A DNA stretch of 64,000 nt, taken from assembly GCA_023079485.1 (NCBI GenBank), contig CM041092.1, forward strand, positions 9,251,127 to 9,315,126, in the 5' to 3' direction. This document shows positions 46,401 through 57,800 of this stretch, piece by piece. This DNA is from Archilochus colubris (Eukaryota > Chordata > Aves > Apodiformes > Trochilidae). The stretch's first letter is position 1, and each line of letters starts with the position of its first letter. A program made the translations under genes and the position numbers. The notes beneath the pieces were generated by a model. It did no database searches, was not told the DNA's origin, and worked only from the letters and a program-made list of their open reading frames with translations.

Positions 46401-48220
46401 GTGGGTAAGCTTGACAGCCACTGTGCTGAGAAGGTTACATGCATATCTTCAGTATTACCCCTGAGTTTTAGCAGAATTTTTGATCTAAATGGTTAATGCT
46501 GGAAAAGGACAACAGCTGTGTGTCACACTTCTTGGGGAACTTTGAAACACCTTGATGAAAAAGCATTTCTCCTGAACTGGGTTAACTTTTTTAATCCATT
46601 CCCAAATTCCCCTGAGTACAGGCAGGTTGTCTGAGGATGCTCAGAGAGCATCCTGCTGGGTTTGCCTAATTCCCCTATCAAACATCACAAAGTCCCATCC
46701 TCACCACAGGCAATACCAGTGTTATTTTCACAGAAAATAAAGACTTTTCAATAGGCACAATTTAAATAATTCAGTCTTGGCTTTTTAAAGGAAAAGAAAC
46801 AAACCATTCAAACGTGGAATGATTTCTTCATTGGAATATTTCAAAGTCATGTCAGTCTATCTATTACCCAAGAAAAATTACTTTGACAGCACTATCTACT
46901 CTTGACATCCAAGTTGTCTCTCTAGCCTATTATATTTTAACACAGGCATAAAATATTGTTCAGACAGTATGGTTAGTCTAAAAAAGTAAATCTAAGTGCT
47001 TTGAAATGGCCTATTAGGAGATGAACTCTCAGTTTAGCTGCAGGCAGGGAATGAATCCAGTGCTTTCCTCAGTTCTTCAATGGCAATCCTCTCTGCACTG
47101 CTAACCAAATACTCTTTATTCAGAGGGATGTAAAAAGGGACTAATCTTCAGAAGAAGAGAGGGCAAATTAGACAGAAATCAGAAGGGAAAGTGTAATTAA
47201 GAAACTCTGACGCATGACATCGTTAAAGGATGTGTCTGGGCTCTCCTGATGTGGAATAAGTAGAGACAGAGTTAAAATTTACTTCAGTCCTGAGAACACA
47301 CAACTTACTTGGCCTCCTGCACACCTTAAAATGCAACCTTTGTCTCTGCTCTCTGGCTCATTATATTGCAAATATTCAGTTATAAATAAGGGATAACGTG
47401 GGGGACCCCTTCCCATGGAGCAGCTGCTCCCAAGTCCCAAAGATGGGAGCACGGGGCAGTTCCAGCCCCTCTCTCTTCCATGTGAGGTCCAGCAGTTTCT
47501 GACCCTCCTGCAGCTTAGCCTTCAGCCACAGGACTGGCATGAGCCTGTGTCTGGCCACATCAGCCTCTCCTGTGTGTCTAGATACATGGCTTTTAGTAAA
47601 CAAATGGTCTCAGCTGCTTCAGAGGAATTCATTTCAATTCTCCCCTGGAGCTGCTCCTCTCTTTAGCATCTGCCTGTTCAGAGTTTGCCTTTACATTGCA
47701 AGTTAAACATTTGTCTATTTAATGTCTGCTATTCAGCAACTACTTTTCCTGCCACTGGTGCATCATGTGGCAGCTTCTACAGCAGAGGACCTAGAATTAC
47801 AGCCACATACATAGGTACAAGGCCCAGTTAAACACCTTCCAGTAACTTGCTGCCCACCAGGTGTATGATTGGTATGTCACACATGTTATCCTAAGTGAGC
47901 AGCAGGTCTTCACTCTTACTCCAGAGACATCACAGTGAAGCAGATCTCCCATCAAGCAGCAGCACAGCAGTGGCACCCCAGGGAGAAAAACCACTACAGA
48001 GTTGGTGCTGGGACACATCAGTGTGGCTGGGGATTCTACCAAGAGCCACCCCAAAACTGCAGTGTTGGCCCGATACATCCCATGATGTTGAAGAGAAGCC
48101 AAGCAGGAGGTGCCAGCCCCAGCCAGCAGCAGCCCATGTCACCATCCCCACAGGCTGTCCCCAAGCCCTTGGTAGTTCTGGGTGCCCAGGGACCCTCTGG
48201 CCAGGGACTTCAGCTGTTCC
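37481..48220. other. Long intergenic stretch, no gene recognised
   Basis: About 10.7 kb. A 287-codon open frame is at 38722-39585 (listed separately). A 20-bp direct duplication (CATTAGTGGCTTTTT units) occurs near 43052-43090. AT-rich motif-bearing patches are at 43150-43230 and 44160-44460. No clear repeat family was identified. Confidence 0.35.
38722..39585 (+). other. 287-codon open reading frame, coding status unknown
   Basis: This is the longest non-low-complexity frame in the window, running from ATGATGCTC to a TAG. A CAG run codes five glutamines near 39355-39369. I recognise no domain, signal peptide or membrane span, and nothing marks splice sites or a promoter. At about 50 percent GC a chance frame this long is uncommon but not excluded in 128 kb of strand. 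It may be a chance frame or part of a noncoding transcript. Confidence 0.15.
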
Positions 48221-48221
48221 C

Positions 48222-48543
48222 CTGTACTTGAAGGGGCTACAGGAAAGCTGGAGAAGGAATATTGGCAAGGGCATGGAGCGATAGGGCAAAGGTAATGTTT
48301 TTGAATGGAAAGAGGGTAGGTTTATATCAGATCTTAAAAAGAAATTCATTGTGAGAGTGGTGAGACACCGGCCCAGATTGCCCAGCAAAGTTGTGGCTGC
48401 CCCATCCCTGGAAGTGTTCCAAGCCAGGCTGGATGGGGCTTGGAGCAACCTGGGCTGGTGGGAGGTGTCCCTGCCCATGCAGGGGATTGGAACTGGATGA
48501 GCTTTAAGGTCCCTTCCAACTCAAACCATTCTGTGATTCTGTG
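48222..48543 (+). repeat. CR1 LINE fragment, 3' end
   Basis: The order ACTTGAAGGGGCTACAGGAAAG, GAAAGAGGGTAGGTTTATAT, CCCATCCCTGGAAGTGTTCC, GGCTGGATGGGGCTTGGAGC and a tail of CATTCTGTGATTCTGTGA matches an avian CR1 3' portion. It is the least diverged copy in the window. Confidence 0.93.
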
Positions 48544-48619
48544 ACTGATCCTGTGAGCCTGAGCACTGCAGCAGCCGCAGGACCCAGCTGCTGTAGCTGA
48601 AGTCAGGCATTGCCACCCT

Positions 48620-49060
48620 GTGGAGAGAGGAGGGGAGCGGAGAATTTGTCTGGGGAAGGCTCCCAGCACTGCCCGGCGCTGACACCTCCTCCAGACCCCG
48701 CGGCTGGATCCCCAAAAAGTGCCAGCTCAGAGGTGGCCTCTCTCCCCACTGATGGAGTTTGACATTCGCCTGTTCCCGACAAAATGTGCCTGGCAGCCGG
48801 CTCACCCGGTCAGACTCTTCCTCACCGCATCCTCGAAGAGGTGTGGCCAAAGGGATCGCCACCGGGGCTCCTCCGGTTCCCCAGAGAGCCCAGGAAGGGT
48901 GCAGGGAGAAGCACGGGGTGCCAGCAGCTCCCCAGGGTAGGAGCATCCCATGTTTCCCTTTGCCCTGTGACAAATCCCAGCAGCATTTACCACGTAGAAA
49001 ATCCACCTGCATCCCCCTCTTCCCTGGATGACGACGAGGTTTAAACGCTTTAGTGCTTCC
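48620..49060. promoter_or_regulatory. CpG-enriched GC-rich block
   Basis: About 20 CpG dinucleotides in roughly 440 bp with raised GC. Open frames of 70-180 codons exist in several registers on both strands, as expected from GC-rich sequence, and none is recognisable. It sits between a CR1 copy and candidate enhancer block B. Confidence 0.35.
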
Positions 49061-49610
49061 CACACTGCGAGGTCACTTCTTGCTGATACACATTTACCAT
49101 CACAATGGCTTCCCTTTGTGTAATTATCTGGTTATCAGCCACCAGCTTACTCTTACAAACATGCTTGCCTCGCTCCTTTTTTATTCATCATGTCTGATTA
49201 GTCTGGAAGATAAATGATACTGGGTTAAACAAGCTTCCTGGGCCAATCAATCAGCTCTGGAGATGGCAGCTCCTGATGCTCGATGAAACTCCCTGCCCTG
49301 CCTGCATGGGGGGATTTCCTCCCCCTCCCCCTGGGACTGCAGCACAAGGATCCACCAGGACCTTGGTTTGCTTTTTATAATTGAAAACTGAAAACTCTCC
49401 TAATTAATGATCCAGCTACAGGGTCTCGTTGTGTCATTACTCCTTATTGATGAAAAAGGAATAACAGCCATTGGATAAATTAGGACATTCACACTGCTGC
49501 TAAATTGCATGTGCTGTCTTGTGAAGGACTTGAGCATGAAGGGGCTTATTAAGAGTGGCTTGATGACAGAAAGGGACATCAAGGATTACTGTCCCCTACT
49601 ATTCCATGTG
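49061..49610. promoter_or_regulatory. Candidate developmental enhancer block B
   Basis: CCCTTTGTGTAATTATCTGG (TCF/SOX-like then TAATTA), GGCCAATCAATCAGC (PBX/HOX-like, about 49241-49255), CTAATTAATGATCC (49400-49413) and GTCATTACTCCTTATTGATG occur within 550 bp of non-repetitive sequence. The pattern resembles vertebrate conserved noncoding elements. Conservation was not tested. Confidence 0.33.
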
Positions 49611-49959
49611 CCTGAGTTACATGCCCTCTGGTAAGCCAGGAGGTCTTTGTGCCCTTCCTCACGTACTCTTCTAGAAACTCTTTTGCTGGGAGGTTGACAT
49701 TTTTGACCCCCCCACTCCTTATGGTTACAATCCTATGAATTTATATCCATCTTTTTTCTAACCCAGCATTGTCCTCTAACTCAAACCATTCCTTCTTCAC
49801 CCCCGTGTCTTTGTCAGAGAGAGCACTCAAAGACAAGCACAACTCTCCCTGCCCACCAAGCATCCCCAGCCTCCTCTGCAGGATAAGGTCTCCTCTGCTC
49901 TCTGTTTCTCTCAAGTCTTTCTCTATAGCCATTCCAGGTTGAATTCATTTTTCTTGAGG

Positions 49960-50200
49960 ATGTGTGACCCAAATATGTAGTATTCCAGTCAAGGACTTGT
50001 ACAGAGCTTGTCTGCAGGTAACAATACCTCACATTTCCTCTGTGTGGGGAAAGTTCACCCCACCCTAAGCTTACAATTGACTCTTGGACGCCTGCAGCAG
50101 AGAGGTTGTTCTTCCCAGCCCCTAGCTGTACCACAAGCTCCTGGCACTTTCTGAAGTACCCAGGTGCAAGACTTTGCACTTCTCACAACACATCATTCAA
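49960..50200 (-). repeat. Possible ancient CR1/L3-type LINE remnant
   Basis: AGTATTCCAGTCAAGGACTTG and CCCAGGTGCAAGACTTTGCAC resemble old CR1/L3 reverse-transcriptase sequence read in reverse. It is highly diverged with unclear limits. Confidence 0.35.
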
Positions 50201-50944
50201 TTTCTGATGGTTCTTAAACAAAAATACTGTGATTGTGTTCTCCACTGACCAGATCTCCTGAATGTGTCCCAGTGGCTAGTGTGGTAAATACAACCAGCCT
50301 TCTTGAGCCATTAAGAAAATGTCATTAAAAACAAAATTTGTCCCATGACTTACCTTTGAAGAAAGTGTTTATTAAATTCCTTGCTTGGTGTTGTCCACCT
50401 GCAAATAAATTTCCTATCAACCTTACTTGTTCATTTTGAGAACCATCTTTTTTAGTTTCACTAAGGACTCCTTGTGAAGCACTTTCTCAAGAGCTTGTTT
50501 CAAGGAAGAAGATTTACTGCCCTTGTGTTGAGGGTGTTTGTTAGCTTAGCCAAGGAGAGGGAGAAGTCAGATTATTCTGGCATAAACTTTCTGGCAGCAC
50601 CTTGCAGGCTTTTGCCTTGCCATGCCATCCTTCCTTTTCATCTGCTTAGGACTCTGATCCTTTGTCTACAGAAACCAAAGCTGCCTTTCGTACTGTTTCA
50701 AGAGTCCACGGACCCAATCATCTGGGTCAGCCTTCTGGCAGCAGCCTCTGAATTGTCACTTTGCCATGTTCAAATCTTTTCCAGATCTTATCCTGTGTGG
50801 GCCACCTCCCACTCCAGCCTTGTTCTCCCCCTAAAGACAAGGAGGACACTCAACCAGTCTGAGGAGAAGAGGAGACAGGCAAATAACATCTGCCTTTAAA
50901 AAAAGTGTAGTGGAAGGGAAGCTTTCTCCAGTTGCATGGAATGG

Positions 50945-51095
50945 ATGCAAGCGTTGTGGATGCCTCCTCCCTGGAAGTGTTCAAGGCCAGGCTGGAGGGA
51001 TCTTGGTCTAGGGACGGGTGTCCCTGCTCATGGCAGGGGAGTTGGGACCAGGTGATCTTTAAGGTCTCTTCCAAATTGTTCTATGATCCTATGAC
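50945..51095 (+). repeat. CR1 LINE fragment, 3' end
   Basis: CCTCCCTGGAAGTGTTCAAG, GGCCAGGCTGGAGGGATCTTGG, then GGGACCAGGTGATCTTTAAGG and a tail of TTCTATGATCCTATGA identify a short CR1 3' end. Confidence 0.92.
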
Positions 51096-51479
51096 ATCCA
51101 CCTCCATGTAGAAAACTGGAGAGTTGAAAAACATTCAAACCTTCCCAGAGGAGGATTGGTCCACCTGCCCCTGCTCAGTGCACAGCACACCTTGGCCAAA
51201 GACCTCTGTGGATGACATCTCCTGTCTGCTCAGACCATACTAAGCAAAAGACAGACTGGAGGTATCAATGGAGCACAAACAATAATCCTGAAGGTGTCTT
51301 CAGGGCACATGAGCTGCATATGCAGACACACAGCTATTTAAGTGTGCTATAAAGTGTCTCACGTTCTGAACCACTCCAAACCAGCCATGGGGATTCTGCA
51401 AGCCAAGCAATTGTAGGGGAGGGAGATCCAGGAAAGACTGGCATTTTAATATAGGCAATAAATCCTGCTTCATGAAGAA

Positions 51480-51690
51480 ACATGTTGAGGTAAAATTGCC
51501 AGTGGCTGTTTTAATAAGTATTTATGATACATAAAGGGATTTGAATCATAAACGCAGTAATTATGTCTTTACTACAAAGCAGTACAAATATAAAGCCTCC
51601 TACCTATTACATTGAAACTGTAATTGCATATCATTAAAGAAAATAAGCAAATAAAAATTAAAAACTTGAGGAGGGTGCCGAGAAGCACTA
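51480..51690. promoter_or_regulatory. Candidate enhancer block D (HOX/CDX-like words)
   Basis: GTATTTATGATACATAAAGG, GAATCATAAACGCAGTAATTATG and GTAATTGCATATCATTAAAG lie in one AT-rich, non-repetitive block. TTTATGAT and ATCATAAA are CDX/HOX-type words in opposite orientations. The evidence is motif density only. Confidence 0.28.
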
Positions 51691-53000
51691 CCCAAAGTCT
51701 TGGCTAAGCATTACGGGCTTTGTGTTGTGCCACTCAATCAGCCTAAATACCTCATAAAACAGTGGAGCCCTGAAGATTTGGGTGGTGTTTGGGCAACCCA
51801 GAAGAAAGCTTTGCTCACTTGAGGACTGAAGTTTCCGAAGAGATGTGTCCACTTAAAAGCCATAAAAGAAACCTCAGCTTTGACCTCACACAAGTGGGAA
51901 TTTACCAGCACCTTCCACAGGGCTGCAATTGCATCCCTCCAGCCACAAGAGAAGGTTAAAGCCTTCCCTATCCAAAATAGGTGTGAGTGATAGGCTGAAA
52001 TAAGCATTTTAAATTCTATTTAAGTACACACAGCTGAAGAGAGTCTTTTGTGCTCTGGAAATGGAGAGGTGCCACATCACTGCATTCCTCTACTGCAGGC
52101 ACCAGGTGGTTGCAGAGTAAATTAATGTCACGTGGAGAATTAACAGCTCTGGGGTTCAGGCCCTGGCCACAGACATGCAGCCCAATGGTTTCACCCCTCC
52201 CATCCCACACAGCCTTTGCCAGGACTCCTGTGGGCTCCTCACGGGGTCTTCCTTCAGCATCTCCAGAATTTCAGCCTTTTTCCCTCTATGGTCACTTAAC
52301 CAGTGTGATTTGGGAGTGAGGGGCTCTTCCTCCTCCTGGAGACATCTAATTCCTGGACAGTTTGGGTCTCCAAAGGCATCAGGCTTCACTCACTGTGTTC
52401 ATGAGCTCCTTGGGGTCCAGTACAGCTCTCATTGCCCCAGGTCACCTCAGTCCCCATGCCTGTCCACCTTGTTGTGAGAACACCTCCCCAACATGTTGGA
52501 GCGGTGCTGGAGTTATTGGTGCAACTTTCCTACCAAATGTTCCTGAGTCTAATCGCTTTCTTAAACTACACAAACACAATCTCTGCACCACAATCAATTA
52601 TTTAACAGAAAATGATGCATTGAGTTAGAAACTAAATACCATTTAATATGCTCCAGGAATTCTAATTGTGAGATTTCACTGTATCGCTAATGAAAAATTT
52701 AACTTTGCAGTGTTTTTAAATCTTCCTTGAATATAGATAAGACAATATCTATATAACTTCTTTTAATGTCTGGAATTATTTTGCCGTTTTAATGTAATCA
52801 GTCTTTCTATTTTGAAGAGGGTGCCCTTGTAGGCTATTTGTTTTCCTTCTGTTTTGCAAATTGTTCCCTTTTCAAGAGTGTTTGTTTAGTGTCAAGAGGT
52901 TATTAAACAAACCAAGCACAGTCCTTAAACTAATCAGCTAGAAGTGACAATAGAGATCAGGAATAATTCAATATTAAAGAGGTTACTTTTAAAATTGATC
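51691..53000. other. Intergenic, no gene recognised
   Basis: The left half is mixed sequence. The right half (52640-52960) is AT-rich, with TCGCTAATGAAAAATTTAAC and a short inverted ATATAGATA/TATCTATA pair around 52731-52756. No coding signal is seen. Confidence 0.35.
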
Positions 53001-53017
53001 TGAAAATGTAACGTCTT

Positions 53018-53052
53018 GGGGGGCTGGGGGGGTCGGGGGGGGGGAGAAGGGG
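53018..53052 (+). repeat. G-run cluster, potential G-quadruplex
   Basis: Four runs of four or more G (6, 7, 10 and 4 long) are separated by CT, TC and AGAA. This fits an intramolecular quadruplex pattern on the + strand. Polymorphic length and assembly error are both likely here. Confidence 0.75.
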
Positions 53053-53404
53053 AAGCACTCGCATATCTCTTATTAAAGGTGAAAAGATGAGCAGGAGGGA
53101 CCAAATACCTGAAGAGCAAGAGCCCACAGCTCCCACTGATGGGAATTGTTGAGCTCTGACATTCTGCAGCTGATTTCCACATTCATGTATGTTCTCTCCT
53201 ACAGAATGACCCAAGTGAAAATCCCAGGGGCCTTGCAAAGAGGTGAGACCTGCACTTCCACCAGCATTTGCTTCCATCTCTGAGCAGTGTCCAAGATCTT
53301 TCCTCAAGTACCTTGTGTGCTGCCATGGCTCAGGGTGGACCCTGACTCATAACAAGCTCAATGCTGCAATTGGGAAATCTCTGGGGTGAGGGCTGAGAGG
53401 GCTG

Positions 53405-54302
53405 TATCATAGAACCCCATAATCTTTCAAGTTGGAAAAGACTCATGGGATCAAGTCCAGCCATCATCCCTGCTCTACAAAGTTCTCCTCTAAACCATAT
53501 CCACCAACACCACATCCAAACGACCCTTAAACACATCCAGGGATGGTGACTCAACCATCTCCCTGGGCAGTCTATTCCAGGCTCTTTATTCCTATCCTAT
53601 TCCTATCACTCTTTATGTGAAATGTTTTTTTCCTAATGTCCAGTCTAAACCTACCCTGTCACATCTTGAATCCATTCCCTCTTGTTCCATCACTACTTGC
53701 CTGTGAGAAGAGACCAGCACCAACCTCTCTACAGTGTCCTTTCAGGTAGTTAGAGACAGCAATAAAGTCTCTCTTCAGCCTCCTCTTCCTCAGACTAAAT
53801 AGTCCCAGCTCCTTCAGTTGTTCTTCATAAGATTTATTCTCCAGGCCCTTCCCCAGCTTCACTGCCCTCCACTCCAGCACCTTGATATCTCTCTGATATT
53901 GAGGTGCCCAAACCTGGACACAATACTCAAGGTGTGGCCTCACCAGTACTGAGTACAAGGGGACAATCAACCTCCTGCTTCTGGTGGCTACGCTATTTCT
54001 AGTACAAGCCAGGATGCCATTGGCTTTCTTAGCCACCCAGGTACACTGCTGGCTCATATTCAGCCGCTTCTCAATTAGAACCCCCAGGTCCTCTTCTGCC
54101 TGGCAGCTTTCCAGCCATTTCCCAAGCCTGCAGCATTGCCTGGGGTTGTTGTGGCTCATACTGTTGATGTTGGCCCATTGATCCAGTCCATCCAAGTCTC
54201 TGCAGAGCCTCCCTATCCTCATGCAGATCAACACTCCCACCTAACCTGGTGTAATCTCTGATGTCTGTAAATCTGTCTCCCTCTACCAAGGTGCTCATTA
54301 GC
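53405..54302 (-). mobile_element. CR1 LINE, 5'-truncated copy with part of ORF2
   Basis: The minus-strand copy carries the tail complement ATCATAGAACC at 53405 and about 900 bp of CR1, the longest in the window. A 193-codon frame at 53659-54240 encodes the C-terminal part of the CR1 ORF2 reverse-transcriptase protein, recognisable by [33 protein letters not shown] and GDFIAV-type text ([12 protein letters not shown] here). The 5' part with the endonuclease and catalytic RT core is missing, so the copy is dead. Its long open frame suggests a fairly young insertion. Confidence 0.93.
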
Positions 54303-57300
54303 TAATTAACACAAATCACTGTGTGTCTCAGACCATGTTTTCTGGAGTGTGACTTCTCACGTGCTTTTCTCAGTGCCCCCAGGCCCCTGAAGTTCTGGTA
54401 AGCACATTGTCTTGGGCACGGTGGTGTTCCCTGGATTTGCTGACCTTCTCATCTCTCCTTCCACTTTCTCACAGCTGGTCAAAACACAGGAGGGGAAAGG
54501 AGAAGAAAACTGTCCACCAAGGGACTTTCTGAAGGACTTTTAGTCTTACTTATTTCAGCTGTCATTCCTTGTGTAGCAAGGACTGTATCTCTGCCAAGGA
54601 CTCAGCAAACTCTTGGCACAGTAAGTAGCTTTTTCCATCTCAAGGGCTTTACACCCCCTCCACTGACTTTTGCCCAGGGAAGTCACAGCACAGGACCTGT
54701 GCTGGCCAAGTGTCCTCTCACAGAAGCAGCTCCTCTCAGAGCAGCAGCAGGTCCCTGTGTCTGCCAGCCTGGTCTGTAAAGCACCTAGGAGTCAAGCTTG
54801 GCAAACCACAGGCAGGGCTGGTTTTGCCAGCAATTACAGCTAGAGCCAGGCTGGCTCTGAGCAATTTCAAACCCCAGAGGTGGGAGGTCACCCCGGACCT
54901 TTTCAGATGGGACATCTCTGTGGTTCCATTTGATACATCATCAAAAGGTCACTGCTGTGGTAGTGTCACGGGAGGGTTCCTCATCCCAGCTGTATCACCA
55001 CCACACATGGTATCTCCTCAGGGAAGTGGCCTTCACCACATCAAGAGGTTTGTGAAGCACCTGGGAGCTACCTGCCTGGCACTGCCCATACTTAGCCTCC
55101 ATGCCCACCAGCCAGACATGAACAGCCCTCACATCTCCCAACGCTCCGTTTAATCAGCTCAGTGCTCCTGATGGAGGCAGAGCAGAGACCTCTGGGGTCT
55201 CTGGTTTCAGACACAGCTCACAGAAGAGCTGACATGTTGAATTAACATAAAGCCACCCTCTTATAATAATTTTGGGCAAAAGATCCTCCAGCCAGTCTAT
55301 TTATACCAGAGACACACAGCACAGAACATGGCACAAGTCCTCTGGTGCTGCTCGCTCCCGGTGCTAATAGTTTGGGAAGTGTCACCAGGATCATCTCTCT
55401 GCTCATGTTGTGACTAACTTTGGGGAAATTAATTTAAAGGGAGCAGCTGGTACCAGTCCTGTGCTGTCAGACAGCAGCAGCACTGTGCCTGCAGTGTGGC
55501 TCCATCTCACATGAGGGTGCAACAAGCAGTGGCAGAGCATCCCTGTGTGAAGGGCTGGCTTTTTGTATCTTCAATAAAGAGAAATCACCTCAGTTCTCAT
55601 CTCTGCAGCTCAGATCATGCCCCAAAATCCCCTTCTGCCCCCTCTGTGGGACAGAGCAAAGATTCTCTGGCAAAGCTGCAGCTGCAGGAACTGCTGGCTG
55701 GGCACTTTGGTGATGCTATAAGTGGGGTTTGGGGATTTTGTGATGTTTTTTTTCTTCTTGATGTCACCTGAAATGAGACTTAAGCTGATGTTAATAAAAT
55801 TAGCCATTCATAGGTGGAGGTGTAGTAAATTTACTGGTTTTGTTGTAATGTAAAGCTTCCCTGTTTATTTAAAGCAGTTGAGGGGAAGGAAGGAAGGGAG
55901 GAAGGAAAGAAGGGAGGAAGGAAAGAAGGGAGGAAGGGAGGAAGGAAATGAATGCTGCTGTCTTTAACACAGAAAGGGGCTCTTAAAAGCAGAAACTATA
56001 ACTACTGAGCCACCCATCAACAAAGTGCCACGTTTTGTTTTTCACCTATTCTGGTTACAGTTGTCTTCAGAAATGGGAAATAAAATATGCATAAAGAAAG
56101 ACCTGCAATCACAAATGAGGAACAGGACACTGCAAAGAGGACAAACAACACAACCCAAGTCACTTGCTTTGTTACAATCCTGGGATAAACAAAGCTGCTT
56201 AATAAATATTGATATTGTTTGTACATCCTGCCTTTGGGAATTAATAGCAGAGTGATGCTCTAGCCCTTTTCCCTCCCTGGAGAGACACTAAGCTCAACAC
56301 ATGGGTGTATATGCTCCCCAAACTACTTTTCAGAGAAAGATGGAAAACAACTCCACAGCACCATTACAATATCCAGAATGGATTTTGGAAGTGTTGGGAT
56401 GATAGCACTCCTTTAATTGGCTGTCTGTGCAACACCTAGGAAAACCCAGCTCTCCCAGTGCAAAACAATCACAGTGGCTCATGCTGGAACCAAGTGTTTG
56501 CACAAGGAGTGAATGAAGGGTGACTTCAAGAGTCCCCCTTGTCAGGACAGGGCTGCCCTGTGTTGGGGTGCACTGCTGGATCTCTAAAAGCTCCTTGGTA
56601 GACCTGAAGCCAGTTCAGTTCCTATCCCAAACTGGTCTTCACACTCCATGGGACACCTCTAAGGAAGCCTGCTAACTGGGTCTGAGGTTCATCTTTCAAG
56701 CTAGGACCACAGATACAAACATCCCTTTTTTCTTCTCTGTCTCCATGTAAAACTCACCCATTGCCACAGACCTGGCTTCTCTTCAAACCACTGTTCTCCC
56801 AGAAGAGCTCTGCACCCAACCACTCTGCAGCCCCCCTCACTCTGCCTCTGAAAAAAGGACACAGTGACATTCCCACAGCGATGTTTGGTCTCACTCATTC
56901 CAGCCGAAGCTTTTTAAACATGTGTCAACGTTTGTGTAAATATTGAAGCAAAGATCCAAGGCAGAGAGACCGAGCACGTCCCCCGCAGTCACGGGGGTGC
57001 GCTCAGCTCCCCATCGCCAAACCACCTCACCCACTGTCCTGACACCAGTGTCCCTTGATGCACAGCACAACCAAGAGACAGCACAACAGAAACCACCACA
57101 GCAATGGCAAAAAAACAGCTGAATCACCTCCAGGCTCCCCGTCAGGAGGCATCAAGCCAGCCCTAACTCCGGCCGGCATCTCCAGCCCGGGAGCAGCAGC
57201 TCTTTCCCCTCCTATCTCCTCGGGCAAGGACGATGCTCCCCCAGCACCAAGGATATTGCTGCCACGCCAGGCAGCTGACTGCCAGCTGGACTCTGCTTGG

Positions 57301-57350
57301 TCCTATCCATGGAGGAGCTGCTCATTCCTTCAAGGGTTGAAAAATAATGA
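54303..57350. other. Intergenic, no gene recognised
   Basis: About 3 kb with modest open frames only. A GGAA-type microsatellite is present and weak CpG enrichment occurs at about 56970-57260. Confidence 0.4.
55881..55949. repeat. GGAA/GGGA polypurine microsatellite
   Basis: Repeated GGAAGGAA and GAAGGGAGGAAGGAAA units over about 70 bp. GGAA arrays can be bound by ETS factors. Confidence 0.93.
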
Positions 57351-57369
57351 GCCTTGACCTGCCAAAATC

Positions 57370-57800
57370 TATTGTCCCCAAACAGCAATGAAGCGCTGGA
57401 TTCGGGGAGGTCCCAGCAATGCAATTAAATTAAACAATATTCCTTGAAAATAAAACAAACCAAGAGTTTCAGAACAAATGTGAGGCCTTGGTACTTTTTT
57501 AAAAAATGTTCTTTAAGCTTCAATCTACAGTCATGCTGAATAAAGCTATAGCTAAATGGAAAGTTAAATGTATTCACAAGGTGTTAATGTCTACATCTTA
57601 TAATTTGCAGTCTCTCAGAGAAAGCAAAAGTAACTACACTTAGTGCTATGCCAGAAAGTGGTTTCTTGACCAACAATGTTGCTTAAGAATGCAATGAACT
57701 GCTTCATTCTAAAGTGGTCACGGTTGTTGATGACAAGAAGCTTTGTATTTGAATGTGGCACATCTTTTGGTCCATGTGAAAACAAGTTTGAATGTTAAAT
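57370..57800. promoter_or_regulatory. Candidate enhancer block E
   Basis: AT-rich non-repetitive sequence with CAATGCAATTAAATTAAAC, AGGTGTTAATGTC and several AAATGT/AATAAAG words and no reading frame. It resembles a conserved noncoding element by texture only. Confidence 0.22.

Noticed and set aside
48521..49063. 180-codon minus-strand frame and overlapping frames on both strands
   Set aside because: Several long frames in different registers over a GC-rich block point to low stop density rather than coding. One end also overlaps the CR1 tail.
54690..55153. 147-codon + strand frame
   Set aside because: No recognisable domain, and no promoter or splice signal tied to it.
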